DNA from: Notolepis coatsorum
Taxonomy: Eukaryota > Chordata > Actinopteri > Aulopiformes > Paralepididae
Direction of reading: 5' to 3'
Assembly (NCBI GenBank): GCA_963971535.1
Contig: OZ020598.1
Span: 88,612,985 to 88,676,984, forward strand
Length of the DNA: 64,000 bases
This document shows, one piece after another, positions 10,701 through 20,343 of this stretch. The position numbers and the translations under genes were made by a program. The notes below the pieces were generated by a model. That model was not told the DNA's origin. It worked only from the letters and a program-made list of their open reading frames with translations, and did no database searches. Position 1 is the stretch's first letter; each line of letters opens with the position of its first letter.

Positions 10701-13700
10701 ACGCCATCAACACATGACACCAATGGACCCTTTTCACAGACGTGTCATATACATCAACATTACGGCAAATGCGCTTATGAAAGAAGATAAGATGCCAATT
10801 TCCTCTCTGTGTATTCAGTAGAAAGCTATCCGGCTGCAAGATAGCCTAGCTTAGGCACAAATTGATGAAAGCGGATACAGACCACTAACCTAGCTGTTGG
10901 CCAAAAACACCTCTCCCGGAGTTTTAAGCAGCTAGGCTATCGGTCCGTATCCGCTTCCAATCATTTGTATCTGCCCATAATATTGCTGTGTTCCTTTAAT
11001 GATGGATCAGCTTGATTTAGGCATGCCAAAAAGCCAGAACTGACAATAGTGAATAGTATTGTCAATACTGGCTCACTGGCAAACCTAAAACAAGTGGAGC
11101 GATTGCAAAAAAAAAAAGAAAAAAAAACCTTGCCATTTCATCATGACGTTACTATGTAAACATAAACACAAAGGCGCTGTATGCCACTCCTTATCACAGG
11201 AAACAAGAGTTGTATTGCAATTGTCTTCATAAAATTACCAAATGATATAGATTTTACTTCATATTATAGTCTCTAGACAGTGTGTCCATTATTTAGCAAA
11301 AAGCCTTTGCGAATCTTAAAATACAAAAATCCTTTTGACTAACTAACCCCACTTTGACATACTATGTCATGTTTACATAGTCGTCATACTGAGATAAGAC
11401 AGTTAGGTCTCCAAATTAGGAGCCTTTTCAAAGTCTGACACATCAACCACACATTACAGGGTTAAAGGGAATTAACTTACACAGCACATAGAATGCGCAG
11501 TATTTTATTTTTGTAATTTGGGAGGTCAGCTTCCAGGACACCCGACAGGCCTTCCAAGTTGCTCTCCAGGGACGATGTACTCTGTGGGGCATAGGAACTA
11601 TTGTTAATCCCAATATCTTTAAAAACATACAATTTAGTTACGGACGGTACATTGTTTGAACACACACAAGACAAAGCAACCAGGGTAGGAAACTAACTTT
11701 TTCCTTCACCAGCCACAATGGCAAGTAGATTCTTGAATCCCCAAAAAAGAAAATAGAAGAGTCTTGTTGTTTGCCTACGTGTATATTAGTAGCTACATAG
11801 GCAAACTTACCAGCCAGAAGAAATTGACCAGCATTTGGCTGATGGTGGATGAATAGTGTTAATTTTCCACCCTGGAGTCAGCAAGCCATTATAAGTACAC
11901 TTACTGCAAAGATCCATTACCTTCTCTCCTACGCGACATATCAACGACTCGAGCCGGTCTTCGATTTCAATGGGTTCAGAAGTTCTCCTCCGCTTGTGGG
12001 ACTGGCCTCCTAGGAGAGGACGGCAACATGTCAAGAGGAATGTTATTGTGCCTTCATCATGTATGGGATTAAACAACTGCCTTTTTAATATCAGTTGTTC
12101 AGCTCAATGTGTATATTGGCACCTTAACTGCTGGGGTTAGGCCAGGTGTTTGATTCACACTAAGCCACACACTCTGGGTTCTCGTGGTGCTGTAAATCGC
12201 TCTGGATAATCAGTAACGGCTGGGGAACATACTATTAAAAATCAATCATGTTACTGGGATTTAAAAGTAACGCTACAGGCTTTAAAATCTACAAAAAATG
12301 TGCTCTTGATTACTTTACCATTTATGCTCAATGCTAGGCAAATATCTAAATGTCAGAGTAAGGTTAAACATTAATGGTTTCGCCACATCAAACTTCATGT
12401 ATACCTCAAAGTATACACTTTACACACACTACACATTCACACCATATAATTTTGTATCATATGTATTATATAGTATTTATATTTTAATACTACTTTAGTG
12501 TTGTTTTTATGCTGCTATTTTGCGCTGCTTCTATTGTTTTATAGATTCTATCTATTTTATTATATTATCATTGGTGCTGCTGTGAGGTTAAAGAACCAAA
12601 CCGAAATAATTTCACTCACTTGTACTGCTATAATGTGACGATCTGAGAATATAAAGATTCTATTCAGGTTCAATTGCAACATGTGTGACCCACAGTAATG
12701 GAGGTCTTGGTTTCCGCCGCCAATTTACATTTACTAACAACATCAGCTTGCGTCACCATGGTTAGCCATCGCTTTGATGGTACAAGCGAACATAGCTGTG
12801 CTACTAGACCAAAGTGGGGTCCTTGTGGGGCTTCCCCAGCTGAATGAGTAATAGTTTAATATTTAATTCACTATAAGTTAGCCCACAGAGAGTATGAGAG
12901 AATACAAGAATGACTATTGTGAGAGCATAGGCTTCACTCTCTCCACTGTTATTATCTCCCCCACGCCCCACCTACATACATTATAGAATATAGACTATGG
13001 AATTCTGGACTAAAGCACATCTAAAACAATTCTCTCATCAGATAGGGGTCTCTGTGACAAATCAAATGGGGGTCCCTGGCCGACAACGTGTGACTCTGTG
13101 GGTCCTCGGCATGAAACAGTGTGAGAAGAACCAATGCAGGGATTAAAGCAAAAAAAATCTCTTTTTTTCAGGCTTGATTGATTGAAAAGTTTATTAACAG
13201 ATTGCAGAATGGGTACAGTACAGTACAGCTCAATACATGATACAATTGTTAAGGGGATGCAGACCAGAGAAAGACTTTCGTCTTGTTTACATCAGGGTCC
13301 CCCATTTTCAATTCATCATAACATATATGACATACAGATAGACAGTACTGCTACATCTATACATTTATGACATATCAGATTTGCAAATACAGTACTGTTT
13401 GTGATACAAAAATGTCCAGAAAAGGAGTGTATATACATTTGGCGTAGAAACTGTACATTGGAGGAGGTTGGTTGGGTGGGTTGGGTGAGGGCTGTACATT
13501 GGAGGTGGGGGGGGGGAGGGGGTTGGGTAGGGGACACACACACATTTTACACTGTGCATTGGAATATTGACAAAGCCTTACTTGGTCATTTACTGTACAA
13601 CTAGGTTAGGACATTTGTAGGGGCCAGTTTCGAATTGCAGTCTCACGTAGGTGTTTTTTGAGAGTGTTTTTGAAAGTGGGTAGTGATTCACATTCCTTTA

Positions 13701-15033
13701 CAGCTGTGGGTAGGGCGTTCCACATTGATGTGGCATAATTGCGAAACGTGTTTAGTCCCTTGTTTGAGCCGAATCTGGGTTTTACATGATTCGTGGAGCT
13801 CCCTCTGGTGTTGTGATCGTGGTATTCACTGACCTTTGGGAAGTATTTTGACATGTACATGGGTACCTTGGTCGCGTAGTGTATCTTGTAGACCAGGCCC
13901 ATTGCAAGTTGCTGTACTCTGTCGTCTACTCTAAGCCATCCTAGGTAGTCAAAGTGGGCAGGGGTGAGGTGGGTTCTAGGAGTCAGGTCAAGTAGTAGTC
14001 CGACTAGCTTGTTTTGAGATGTTTGTAATTTGTTTTTTAGTGCCTTTGAGGTGCTTTGGTACCATGAGGTGCAAGCATAGTCGTAGTACCCTTGAATGAG
14101 TGCTCCTGCTAGAGTCTTCAGGGTATTCTTGTTTACCAGAGAGGAGATCCGGTACAAGAATCGCGTTCGTTGGTTGACTTTTTTTATTACATTGGATGCC
14201 ATTTTGTCACAGGCCAAGTCATATTCTTATTTTAACCTCCACTATATATTTTGTATTTAATAGCGTTAGCGTTTTAAGTGAACTAAATCATTTTGAACAT
14301 CTTTTCTATTGCCATTTTGCTTTTACGTAATAATATCAATGCTGTTTTCAATTCATTAAATGAAACTGATTGCAAGGGTTGACTGACTGTTACATACTGT
14401 AACTTTTCAGTGCACGTTTTTATTTACATTTATTTTGACAACTGAACAAGCTTATGACTTGAATAAACAATTCTACATACTGTAACTTTTCAGTGCACGT
14501 TTTTATTTACATTTATTTTGACAACTGAACAAGCTTATGACTTGAATAAACAATAAACAAATCTACATACTGTAACTTTGTTTTCAGTGCACGTTTTTAT
14601 TTACATTTATTTTGACAACTGAACAAGCTTATGACTTGAATAAACAATAAACAAATCTACATACTGTAACTTTTCAGTGCACGTTTTTATTTACTATTTA
14701 TGTCACCAGACTCGCCGGTGCAGGCCATGCTGGCTGAGGGGGAGAAATAACAGCGGGTTCACAATCTTTCACAAGAGAAACACTAACGTTATTCAATGTT
14801 CTGCACCGGTTTGAGTGACATTATCCAGCAATGCATATGCACGTGGTTCTCAAACTAGATTCGAACTTGGTATTGTTAAACATAACGGCATTAAGTTAGC
14901 AGCAGTAAATCTTTGGCGTTAGCCAGCGAGCTAACGTGTTGTTACCTGTAGTGTAGCCGAGCACCAAAATGAGCGCCCGGAGTAACGTCTACTACTCACC
15001 ATCGTCTCCGTCACTATGTCGTCTCCTGGACAT
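7661..15033 (-). CDS. NCBP1: NCBP1 (nuclear cap-binding protein subunit 1, CBP80), 5' seven coding exons, partial
   Basis: NCBP1 is the large subunit of the nuclear cap-binding complex. With NCBP2 it binds the m7G cap of Pol II transcripts and acts in splicing, 3'-end processing, export and the pioneer round of translation. Seven coding exons are seen on the minus strand: 15000-15033, 11921-12009, 11481-11581, 10461-10617, 8820-8927, 8357-8478 and 7661-7730. Each has AG/GT borders, and together they give 227 codons with no stop. The protein starts MSRRRHS and has an acidic Ser/Asp-Gly stretch, a KRRR nuclear localisation signal, then the first MIF4G helical repeats (motifs [33 protein letters not shown]). 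Family proteins are about 790 residues, so roughly 70% of the CDS lies left of the window. No frameshift or stop is seen. It is a live, intron-containing gene, not a retrocopy, divergent from TSTD2. Confidence 0.95.
7731..8356. other. NCBP1 intron 6, LINE 3'-end remnant and poly-G run
   Basis: There is a run of about 20 G at 7835-7855. About 7880-8125 resembles a LINE 3' end (GTGAAAGGTGCTATATAGAT followed by TTA repeats). A second A-rich tail lies near 8200. No conserved coding sequence is seen. Confidence 0.45.
8357..8478 (-). CDS. NCBP1: NCBP1 coding exon 6
   Basis: It is 122 nt, with acceptor CTCTCAG and donor GTAAGC. It encodes [20 protein letters not shown] onward to EGYLK. The polypyrimidine tract is very long because intron 5 has a CT-rich simple repeat (8481-8600) directly upstream of the acceptor. 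It ends in phase 2. Confidence 0.94.
8481..8600. repeat. GA/CT-rich simple repeat next to the NCBP1 exon 6 acceptor
   Basis: Units of about 16 bp such as GAGAGGGGAAGGAGAG repeat across 120 bp. On the transcribed strand this is a pyrimidine tract leading straight into the exon 6 acceptor, so it doubles as an extended polypyrimidine tract. Confidence 0.8.
8820..8927 (-). CDS. NCBP1: NCBP1 coding exon 5
   Basis: It is 108 nt, with acceptor CCCCCAG and donor GTAGCA. It encodes [20 protein letters not shown] through VTQEEDVPQ, a conserved MIF4G stretch. Both ends are in phase 0. Confidence 0.94.
9088..9313. mobile_element. Fold-back MITE in NCBP1 intron 4
   Basis: The left arm runs from CATGTTGTTCTTCAT to CAATGGGGCCAAGC. 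The right arm is its inverse, ending ATGAAGAACAACATGG. The arms are about 80-85 bp, with a short loop near 9170-9215. The superfamily is not assigned because the target duplication is not clear. Confidence 0.7.
9342..9991. mobile_element. hAT-like MITE, 650 bp, TSD CCATCAAC, in NCBP1 intron 4
   Basis: The ends are CAGAGCATGTGAGCGG and CCGCTCACATGCTCTG. The exact duplication CCATCAAC lies at 9334-9341 and 9992-9999. Subterminal GAGCGGAGCG repeats occur on both sides. CAG...CTG ends plus an 8-bp TSD fit hAT. It is non-coding. Confidence 0.87.
10461..10617 (-). CDS. NCBP1: NCBP1 coding exon 4
   Basis: It is 157 nt, with acceptor TTCACAG and donor GTAGGC. It encodes the MIF4G segment from [14 protein letters not shown] through [20 protein letters not shown] to EAVYL, very close to the vertebrate consensus. 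It ends in phase 0. Confidence 0.95.
10725..10999. mobile_element. MITE-like repeat with TTAAAGGAACAC end, copy 1 (NCBP1 intron 3)
   Basis: Read on the minus strand from 10999 it starts TTAAAGGAACACAGCAA. It contains an internal inverted pair built on AGCGGATACGGACC and its complement. It matches the TSTD2 intron copy at 27161-27362. The TTAA border suggests piggyBac-like mobility; only one end is clear. Confidence 0.55.
11481..11581 (-). CDS. NCBP1: NCBP1 coding exon 3
   Basis: It is 101 nt, with acceptor CCCACAG and donor GTAAGT, and encodes [20 protein letters not shown] onward to ILCAV. This is the start of the first MIF4G helical domain. The exon ends in phase 2, matching exon 4. Confidence 0.92.
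11921..12009 (-). CDS. NCBP1: NCBP1 coding exon 2 (NLS)
   Basis: It is 89 nt, with acceptor CCTAG and donor GTAATG. It encodes [20 protein letters not shown] and continues to RVGEK. The basic cluster is part of the N-terminal nuclear localisation signal through which importin alpha binds CBP80. The exon ends in phase 0. Confidence 0.93.
12010..13173. other. NCBP1 intron 1, unassigned part
   Basis: No coding or structured element is evident. A fragment near 12990-13130 (GGGGGTCCCTGGCC) resembles the inverse of one near 10170-10220, so small repeat remnants are present. Confidence 0.4.
13174..14225 (-). mobile_element. Non-LTR retrotransposon 3' end, family X, copy A (5'-truncated)
   Basis: Read on the minus strand, an open stretch at 13606-14217 encodes the C-terminal region after the RT (motifs [17 protein letters not shown] and [16 protein letters not shown]). 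A 3' UTR with C-rich runs follows, and an AATAAA-like end with an ATTG-type short tandem tail at 13174-13186. Four more 3' ends of this family occur at 16022, 18121, 20848 and 48884. It is inactive through 5' truncation. The clade is probably Jockey/CR1 group, not certain. Confidence 0.8.
14391..14695. repeat. Tandem repeat, unit about 82-92 bp, about 3.5 copies, NCBP1 intron 1
   Basis: The unit runs from CTACATACTGTAACTTTTCA through GTGCACGTTTTTATTTAC to CTTGAATAAACAA. Copies are nearly identical, differing by a TAAACAA insertion and a TTGT insertion. It lies about 300 bp downstream of exon 1. Confidence 0.85.
15000..15033 (-). CDS. NCBP1: NCBP1 coding exon 1 (start codon)
   Basis: The ATG is read on the minus strand from 15033. 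It encodes [11 protein letters not shown] plus one base of the next Gly codon, followed by the donor GTGAGTAG. At 34 nt it is too short for an ORF scan. The choice rests on the conserved SRRRHS start of the family and on its phase match to exon 2. Confidence 0.93.
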
Positions 15034-15287
15034 CTTTGCTAACGGCGTTCGGTTGATGAATGTAGGCTGTCTTCTCTCGGCGACGTGGGAATTATCAAAC
15101 TATATCAGAAATGAGAGAATAGCAGGCTTTTTTTTTTTAGAGAGAGATGTGTCTCAATGGTGGCTTCTTCAGAAGAATAGCGTCGGTCAGATTCAAGTGA
15201 GACGCATCCGGTGCGGTCACCGCTCAACCGGAAACGTGCGTCGTATTATGTCCTCCGCCGAACTGAGGCTACTCCAAATAAGCAATA
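15034..15287 (-). promoter_or_regulatory. NCBP1 5' flank, left half of the divergent promoter region
   Basis: This stretch directly upstream of the NCBP1 ATG is rich in CpG (around 15190-15260) and holds an ETS-like CCGGAA. It presumably includes the 5' UTR and core promoter. No TATA box is obvious. It ends at the terminal inverted repeat of the 5-kb element. Promoter status is inferred from position only. Confidence 0.5.
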
Positions 15288-15526
15288 GGGGGTATCTGCA
15301 GAGCCGCAGAGCCAGGCTGGACGGGTTGGAGGCGGTCTGGACAAGTATTAGTGGTCTGGACAAGTATTTGCACTACTGCGCACCATTTTCAACTTCACTT
15401 TCGTCTCGTTTACATAGGTACATAGACAGTAATGTTACATCTAGACATTTATGACATGTAATAATAGAGTAAACTTGTAAATAGACAGTAATGTTACATC
15501 TAGACATACCAGATCTAGTAATAATA
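15288..15526. repeat. Left terminal inverted repeat (239 bp)
   Basis: It is a perfect inverse of 20105-20343. It contains internal direct repeats (CTGGACAAGTATT twice; ACAGTAATGTTACATCTAGA twice), which may be transposase binding sites by analogy with other long-TIR elements. Confidence 0.9.
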
Positions 15527-15639
15527 GAGTAAACTTAACTTTCGTCTCAGTAACAATGTTCATAAAGTGTTGAGTGCTACAGTGTAGGTTAGTTTATTAG
15601 GACAAGTGCATGACAGTAAGGTTAGTTAGGGTTAGATTT

Positions 15640-15880
15640 TTTTTATTTAGATAATGGTTGAAGTAGTGAGTCTTTAGTCGACGGCGAAAGATTCGACGGG
15701 ATTCGGCTGTCCTAACTGGGGTGGGTAGTTCATTCCACCATTGTGGGGCAAGGACTAAGAATAGGCGACTTCTCTTTGATGACCCGACTTCTCTTTGATG
15801 ACCCTCCTGGAGCTTGGATAGGAGTAGGAATAAACTGTACATATACAGCACTGTTTGAACCTGGCACACAACATACTTCA
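15640..15880 (-). mobile_element. LINE C-terminal fragment inside the TIR element
   Basis: The minus-strand open stretch has LAPQWWNELPTPVRTAESRR followed by FRRRLKTHYF, typical of the region after the RT in L2/CR1-type LINEs. It is a short truncated copy. A 20-bp tandem duplication (CGACTTCTCTTTGATGACC) lies at about 15769-15802. Confidence 0.55.
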
Positions 15881-16021
15881 CATGTAATTTTTCTTTTTGT
15901 GGAGACGAAGATGATGAGTACCGGTCTTCTCCTCAGACATATAAAATCAGTTTTTCAATACAAGTACGACTCAAGACACAGAACATTAGTATGCAAAATT
16001 AAAAATGAAACAGATTTTGAG

Positions 16022-16140
16022 TGTGAATGAAAACTTTATTTCAACAAGATTGCAGAATGGGTACAATACAGTACGGCTCAATACACACAATTGTAAAGGG
16101 GATGCAGACCAGAGAAAGAAGTTTTGTCTTGTTTTCTCAT
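16022..16140 (-). mobile_element. LINE family X 3' end, copy B
   Basis: It matches the terminal ~120 bp of the copy at 13174 (GATTGCAGAATGGGTACA, GGGGATGCAGACCAGAGAAA). It has the GAATGA-type tail at 16022-16030. It is 5'-truncated to the UTR only. Confidence 0.75.
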
Positions 16141-16634
16141 ACTAAAAACGTGACTGTTAGCACAGAGACGGCTGCAGTTACACACAGGGCCATTTTCATT
16201 TCGTTTTCAGGGTCAGTTTCGCTTTTCAGAACGCAACGTAATGGCAGGCAAGTTAGGCCCAGTCCACACGAGCGCTGGATTTAATATAACCATGATTGTA
16301 TGTGCGCAGTTGCACTGTTCGGCCACACACAACCGGGGATTTGCTACACTGCAACCCCGGTCTTTGAAAACCGGAGTCCAGGGTGAAGTTTTGCGGTTTT
16401 GTGTGGGCATAGCAACCAAGGTTGGAGGGAGGGAGCAGAATTAATTATTCGATATCAGTATAATAACTGGACTTTGAGAAGTCTTTATTCATGCAGACAG
16501 ACACGCAGTTAGTTGGGTCGCTGATGCGTTTGAGTCTCTGCACTCCCTCCCCCCAAGGGCAGCATCGCTCATCGGTGAACCATCACATCTAAATGCCATA
16601 TGAACACAACCAAAAGTAGCTCTCATCTGTGTAC

Positions 16635-17624
16635 CTAAAAACAGTTCTGTAGTCTTCATCGCCAAAGCCAGAGGTATGCTCTATGTATTTCGAGTCCAAT
16701 AATAGAATATCCTGTATGCGTGGCTTCAAGACCTATAATGGGTATGTAAAAATAAGCACAGCATGTCAGTCAGGTTTCTGTGGGAATGTGGATTCTGCTA
16801 TTCTCCCAGAACGGCTTAAGTTTAAGTTTATAAGACACGCATTACTAATTTCACTTACACATAGCACAAAGTGGTTTTCGGTCCAGACTGGAAAGACTAT
16901 TGCATGTTTCATCTTCATGTCAGCCTAATATTTATGAAGCATGAGTTTGCCATTAGAGTAGGGATGTGCCATTATGCTTATTCAATTTACTAACTGAATA
17001 ATTATATTTATTTCATCAATTAATTACACTTACCGGAAATGAAGCTAACGGGTTGATACTTCGGTCCTTCCAGGTAGGAACAACATACATGTCTTCTATA
17101 TAAATGTCCATGTCCTGATGAGGAAAAAACAAACATGATTATTAATAGTCTGCCTTCAGTACCAAAAGTTACTTTTAAATGTGTAATTAAAAAAGACGTC
17201 ATACACGTTTCAGAGCCAGTTCACCAATGAGCTTCAGGCATGCATTTCCAATCTGCAAGAAATCACAATTAAGACATTATAGTGAACATGACTGAAACTC
17301 TCCCTTCGGTAATAAATGTTAATCTGTTAGACCATGTGACTACTCACAGTTGAATCCATATAGCTGTTCAACCCAAGGCTCCAAAACTCATCCCGTGTCA
17401 AACAAGTTTGTCCTTCCTTCACAATTATTTCTTCCGAAGGCCTCTTTCGGTCCAGGACATAACTGAGCTGAAGATAATAACCATTGTTGTGATACAGATG
17501 AGTAGTTTTACATAGAAAGTAATTATTTGTAGAAATTTGCCTACCAGTTGTTGTTGGATAGGGTTTCGGGACTTCGCCCAGGGTTGGTCTGGTGAGTAGT
17601 CATTGTCCACTGGAATCTCAAGTT
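16635..17624 (-). CDS. C48 (Ulp1/SENP-like) cysteine peptidase, six exons of the TIR element gene, partial
   Basis: Minus-strand exons are 17545-17624, 17348-17467, 17205-17252, 17034-17114, 16859-16924 and 16635-16711. All have AG/GT borders and consistent phases, with no stops. The encoded segments read like a C48 fold. DEFWSLGLNSYMDSTIGNAC is the substrate-binding start (compare W-L-x-D-x-x-I-N). YIEDMYVVPTWKD follows. VFPVWTENHFVL holds the probable catalytic His, and ILLLDS a probable Asp. The expected Gln and catalytic Cys exon is not found between 16635 and the left TIR, so activity is doubtful for this copy. C48 enzymes cleave SUMO-like conjugates, and several eukaryotic transposons carry them. 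No host orthologue is suspected; the gene lies wholly within the TIRs. Confidence 0.65.
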
Positions 17625-17938
17625 CTACAGGGATGGACATACACAAAAATATAAGAGAAATAGTAACAATGTTTAATAAAACTAATAGTGTAGAGGTAAG
17701 AATTACTGTAGGTAGGCATAGGTGTTTATAGGCCTGCTTCTGCTGCAGAAGCCAGGTTCTATGGTGTAATAGTTAGCACTCTTGACTTGGAGCAATTAAG
17801 AGTTCACTATTTAAGGTGGTGGGTGGCAGTTTAATATGATTATTGGACAAATCATGCATGGTTTCAGTCAAGGCGGCTAAACTTGAATTTAAGACATTTT
17901 AAGACATTCTAATGACCCATGCATGCAATTCCACTTAC

Positions 17939-18028
17939 TTGTCATTGCTGGGGGCAGACCTGAACCAGCTTCAGGGAGCAAACCTTGAGCTGCTTCCAGT
18001 GATAGATCAAGGACTGCTTCCTGTGACA
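17939..18028 (-). CDS. TIR-element gene, 90-nt exon, duplicated copy 2 (downstream)
   Basis: The acceptor is TGCTTACAG and the donor GTAAGTGG. It encodes SQEAVLDLSLEAAQGLLPEA through GLPPAMT. Phase is 1 at both ends, so it splices in frame to the peptidase exon at 17624. It is a near-identical copy of 19627-19716. Confidence 0.6.
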
Positions 18029-18120
18029 CTGTAAGCAGATGACAAACACAGCTTACCAAGGAACAGTGAAGTTCACTATTTAAGGCGGTGGGTGGCAGTT
18101 TAATAAGATTATTGGACAAA

Positions 18121-19545
18121 CTGGTCAGACTACTGCTTGACCTTACTCCTAGAACCCACCTCACCCCTGCCCACTTTGACAACCTAGGATGGCTTAGAGT
18201 AGACGACAGAGTACAGCAACTAGCAATGGGCCTGGTCTACAAGATACACTACACGACCAAGGTACCCATGTACATGTCAAAATACTTCCCAAAGGTCAGT
18301 GAATACCACGATCACAACACCAGAGGGAGCTCCACAAATCATGTTAAACCCAGAGGCGGCTAGGTGGTGTAGTGGTCTAAGGCACTCGCCACCAGTGTGG
18401 AGACGCTAGGATTCGCGTGTTCGAATCCAGCTCTCCACATTGTTTTTCAGTTTGGCTGGTCGTCCGCAGTAATACACATTGGCCGTATTACGGGGAGGGA
18501 AAACTGAAGGGTGGGGATCGAACGTTGTGAACAAGCGACTCCTACAAGTCGGTTGGTGCGCCTGCGCAGTAGAATCAGGAAGTGTCGGGGGCAGCGTGAG
18601 CCTCCCACGCGTTACTCCTCGACACTAAGAGATCGAGCTGCGCAGGTGAAAAGATGCGACTGCTGTTACCTCAAGTACCGGAGGGGACTTGTGCTATGTA
18701 TGACTTAGTCCACATTGCAGCCGGCTTGTGGGAGGCAAGAAACAGCGTTCGTGACAGGGGAGGGTTGAATTGGATGATACGAAATTGGGATGGGAGAAAA
18801 AATATAGAAAAAAAATGGGAGAAAAAAGTGGATCAAAAAAAAAAATCATGTTAAACCCAGATTCGGCTCAAATAAGGGACTAAACACTTTTCGCAATTAT
18901 GCCACATCAATGTGGAACGCCCTACCCAAAGCTGTAAAGGAATGTGGATCACTACCCACTTTCAAAACCTCTCTCAAGGGACACCTACGGGAGACTGCAA
19001 TTCAACACTGGCCCCTGTAAATATCCTAACCCAACCCCCTCCAATGTACAGTCATTTACCTAGTATGGTTTTGTCAATAGTCCAATGTACAATTTTGTTT
19101 GTTTGTACAGTGTCTCCCCCCCCCCCCCCCCTCAATGTACAGTTTTACTTGTTTATACAGTGTGCCCCCCCCCCCCCCCAACCACCTCCAATGTAAATTA
19201 CCCAGTATGGCTGTCAATATCCCAATGTACCCAACCCCCCCCCACCCAACCTCCTCCAATGTACAGTTTCTACGTCAAATGTATATACTCCCTTTTCTTG
19301 ACTCCTTCTGTATCACAAACAGTACTGTATTTGCAAATCTGGTATGTCATAAATGTATAGATGTAGCAGTACTGACTATCTGTATGTCATGTATCATATA
19401 TGTCCTGATGAATTGAAAATGGGGGACCCTGATGTAAAAGTCTTTCTCTGGTCTGCATCCCCTTAACAATTGTGTGTATTGAGCTGTACTGTATTGTACC
19501 CATTCTGCAATCTGTTAATAAAGTTTTCAATCAATCAATCAATCA
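18121..19545 (+). mobile_element. LINE family X 3' end, copy C, with nested SINE
   Basis: It starts within the post-RT coding region ([22 protein letters not shown]-like sequence at about 18127). It runs through C-rich 3' UTR blocks (19114-19260) to AATAAAGTTTTCAATCAATC at the end. It is interrupted by the SINE 18354-18842. It is inserted in unit 2 of the 269-bp duplication. Confidence 0.82.
18354..18842 (+). mobile_element. tRNA-derived SINE nested in LINE copy C
   Basis: It has a tRNA-like head (GGCGGCTAGGTGGTGTAGTG, B box GTTCGAATCC), a family body and an A-rich tail. The target duplication AAATCATGTTAAACCCAG lies at 18336-18353 and 18843-18860; its first bases are ambiguous with the A tail. 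The insertion split the LINE coding remnant. Confidence 0.88.
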
Positions 19546-19626
19546 GGTTTCAGTCAATAGGCGGCTAAACTTGAATTTAAGACATTTTAAGACTTTCTAA
19601 GGACCCATGCATGCAATTCCACTTAC

Positions 19627-19716
19627 TTGTCATTGCTGGGGGCAGACCTGAACCCGCTTCAGGGAGCACACCTTGAGCTGCTTCCAGTGATAGATCAAGG
19701 ACTGCTTCCTGTGACA
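19627..19716 (-). CDS. TIR-element gene, 90-nt exon, duplicated copy 1 (upstream)
   Basis: It has the same borders and 90-nt length as 17939-18028, with three visible base differences (for example GVLPEA in place of GLLPEA). Phase is 1-1, so inclusion of either or both copies keeps the reading frame. Confidence 0.6.
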
Positions 19717-19857
19717 CTGTAAGCAGATGACAAACACAGCTTAGTAAGGAACAGTGAACTTGATGAATGAAGACATTTATACATTATTTCCTAGATCAAT
19801 TAAAAACAGGATTAATGCATTAAATATCTTTAATGCAAGTGCAAGTAGAAAATGTAC

Positions 19858-20073
19858 CCAATACAGCCTGGTGGTAGCTGTTTATTGCCACCGCTGTCGT
19901 CCCAAATAACTTTTTGATGTTGTCCATTCGCTTCTTGTTTTTGTTGTTGTTGAAGTGTTCTAGGATGTTTCTCATCAGGAACAGATGGGTCGATGGTAGT
20001 TGCTGCGTTAAAAAGTAATTGTTCTTTCTCATTTGTGCAAACAGTTGTTCTGCAACTTGACTGTTTACATGTC
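19858..20073 (-). CDS. Transposase-like C-terminal exon of the TIR element, 5' part missing
   Basis: It is 216 nt, with acceptor ACTGCAG and donor GTACAT, phase 1-1. It encodes GHVNSQVAEQLFAQMRKNNY followed by a helix-rich stretch (HLFLMRNILEHFNNNKN) and ends AVLG. The VNSQ-AEQLF pattern is seen near the end of large fish transposases that I associate with the KDZ group; this is from memory, not a search. Upstream of the acceptor there is only a microsatellite and the TIR, so earlier exons are lost. Confidence 0.55.
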
Positions 20074-20104
20074 CTGCAGTTTGAGGGACTATTATTATTA
20101 TTAT

Positions 20105-20343
20105 TATTATTACTAGATCTGGTATGTCTAGATGTAACATTACTGTCTATTTACAAGTTTACTCTATTATTACATGTCATAAATGTCTAGATGTAACATT
20201 ACTGTCTATGTACCTATGTAAACGAGACGAAAGTGAAGTTGAAAATGGTGCGCAGTAGTGCAAATACTTGTCCAGACCACTAATACTTGTCCAGACCGCC
20301 TCCAACCCGTCCAGCCTGGCTCTGCGGCTCTGCAGATACCCCC
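20105..20343. repeat. Right terminal inverted repeat (239 bp)
   Basis: It is a perfect inverse of 15288-15526. The inner border abuts a short TTA microsatellite. Its outer end is flanked by TACTCCAAATAAG at 20344-20356. Confidence 0.9.

Larger units (their letters stand above)
17801..19755. repeat. Tandem duplication of a 269-bp unit, second unit split by a LINE
   Basis: Unit 1 is about 17801-18069 and unit 2 starts at 18070 with AGTTCACTATTTAAGG. Unit 2 breaks at 18121 and resumes at 19546 (GGTTTCAGTCAA), with LINE copy C between. Each unit contains one copy of the 90-nt exon. The duplication therefore predates the LINE. Confidence 0.8.
15288..20343 (-). mobile_element. 5.06-kb DNA transposon with 239-bp perfect TIRs, between NCBP1 and TSTD2
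   Basis: Positions 15288-15526 and 20105-20343 are perfect inverse copies of each other. The outer ends start GGGGGTATCTGCAG. A 13-bp direct repeat, TACTCCAAATAAG, lies at 15270-15282 and 20344-20356, although five bases (CAATA) separate it from the left TIR. Inside, on the minus strand, are a transposase-like exon, a duplicated 90-nt exon and six exons of a C48-type peptidase, all in compatible splice phase. The transposase-plus-Ulp1-peptidase pairing recalls the KDZ/Zisupton group, but I cannot confirm the family. The 5' part of the transposase is missing, so this copy is probably non-autonomous. LINE fragments have entered it since. Confidence 0.75.

Noticed and set aside
13401-13604. Gly/Val/Trp-rich plus ORF in NCBP1 intron 1
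   Set aside because: It is the antisense of the C-rich LINE 3' UTR; the real coding remnant is on the minus strand further right.
7661-15033. NCBP1 as a processed pseudogene or retrocopy
   Set aside because: Seven exons are separated by introns with canonical borders and open, phase-consistent coding sequence.
16635-20073. C48 peptidase gene as a host gene lying between NCBP1 and TSTD2
   Set aside because: All exons fall strictly between perfect 239-bp inverted repeats, and the upstream exon resembles a transposase; a transposon gene is the simpler reading.
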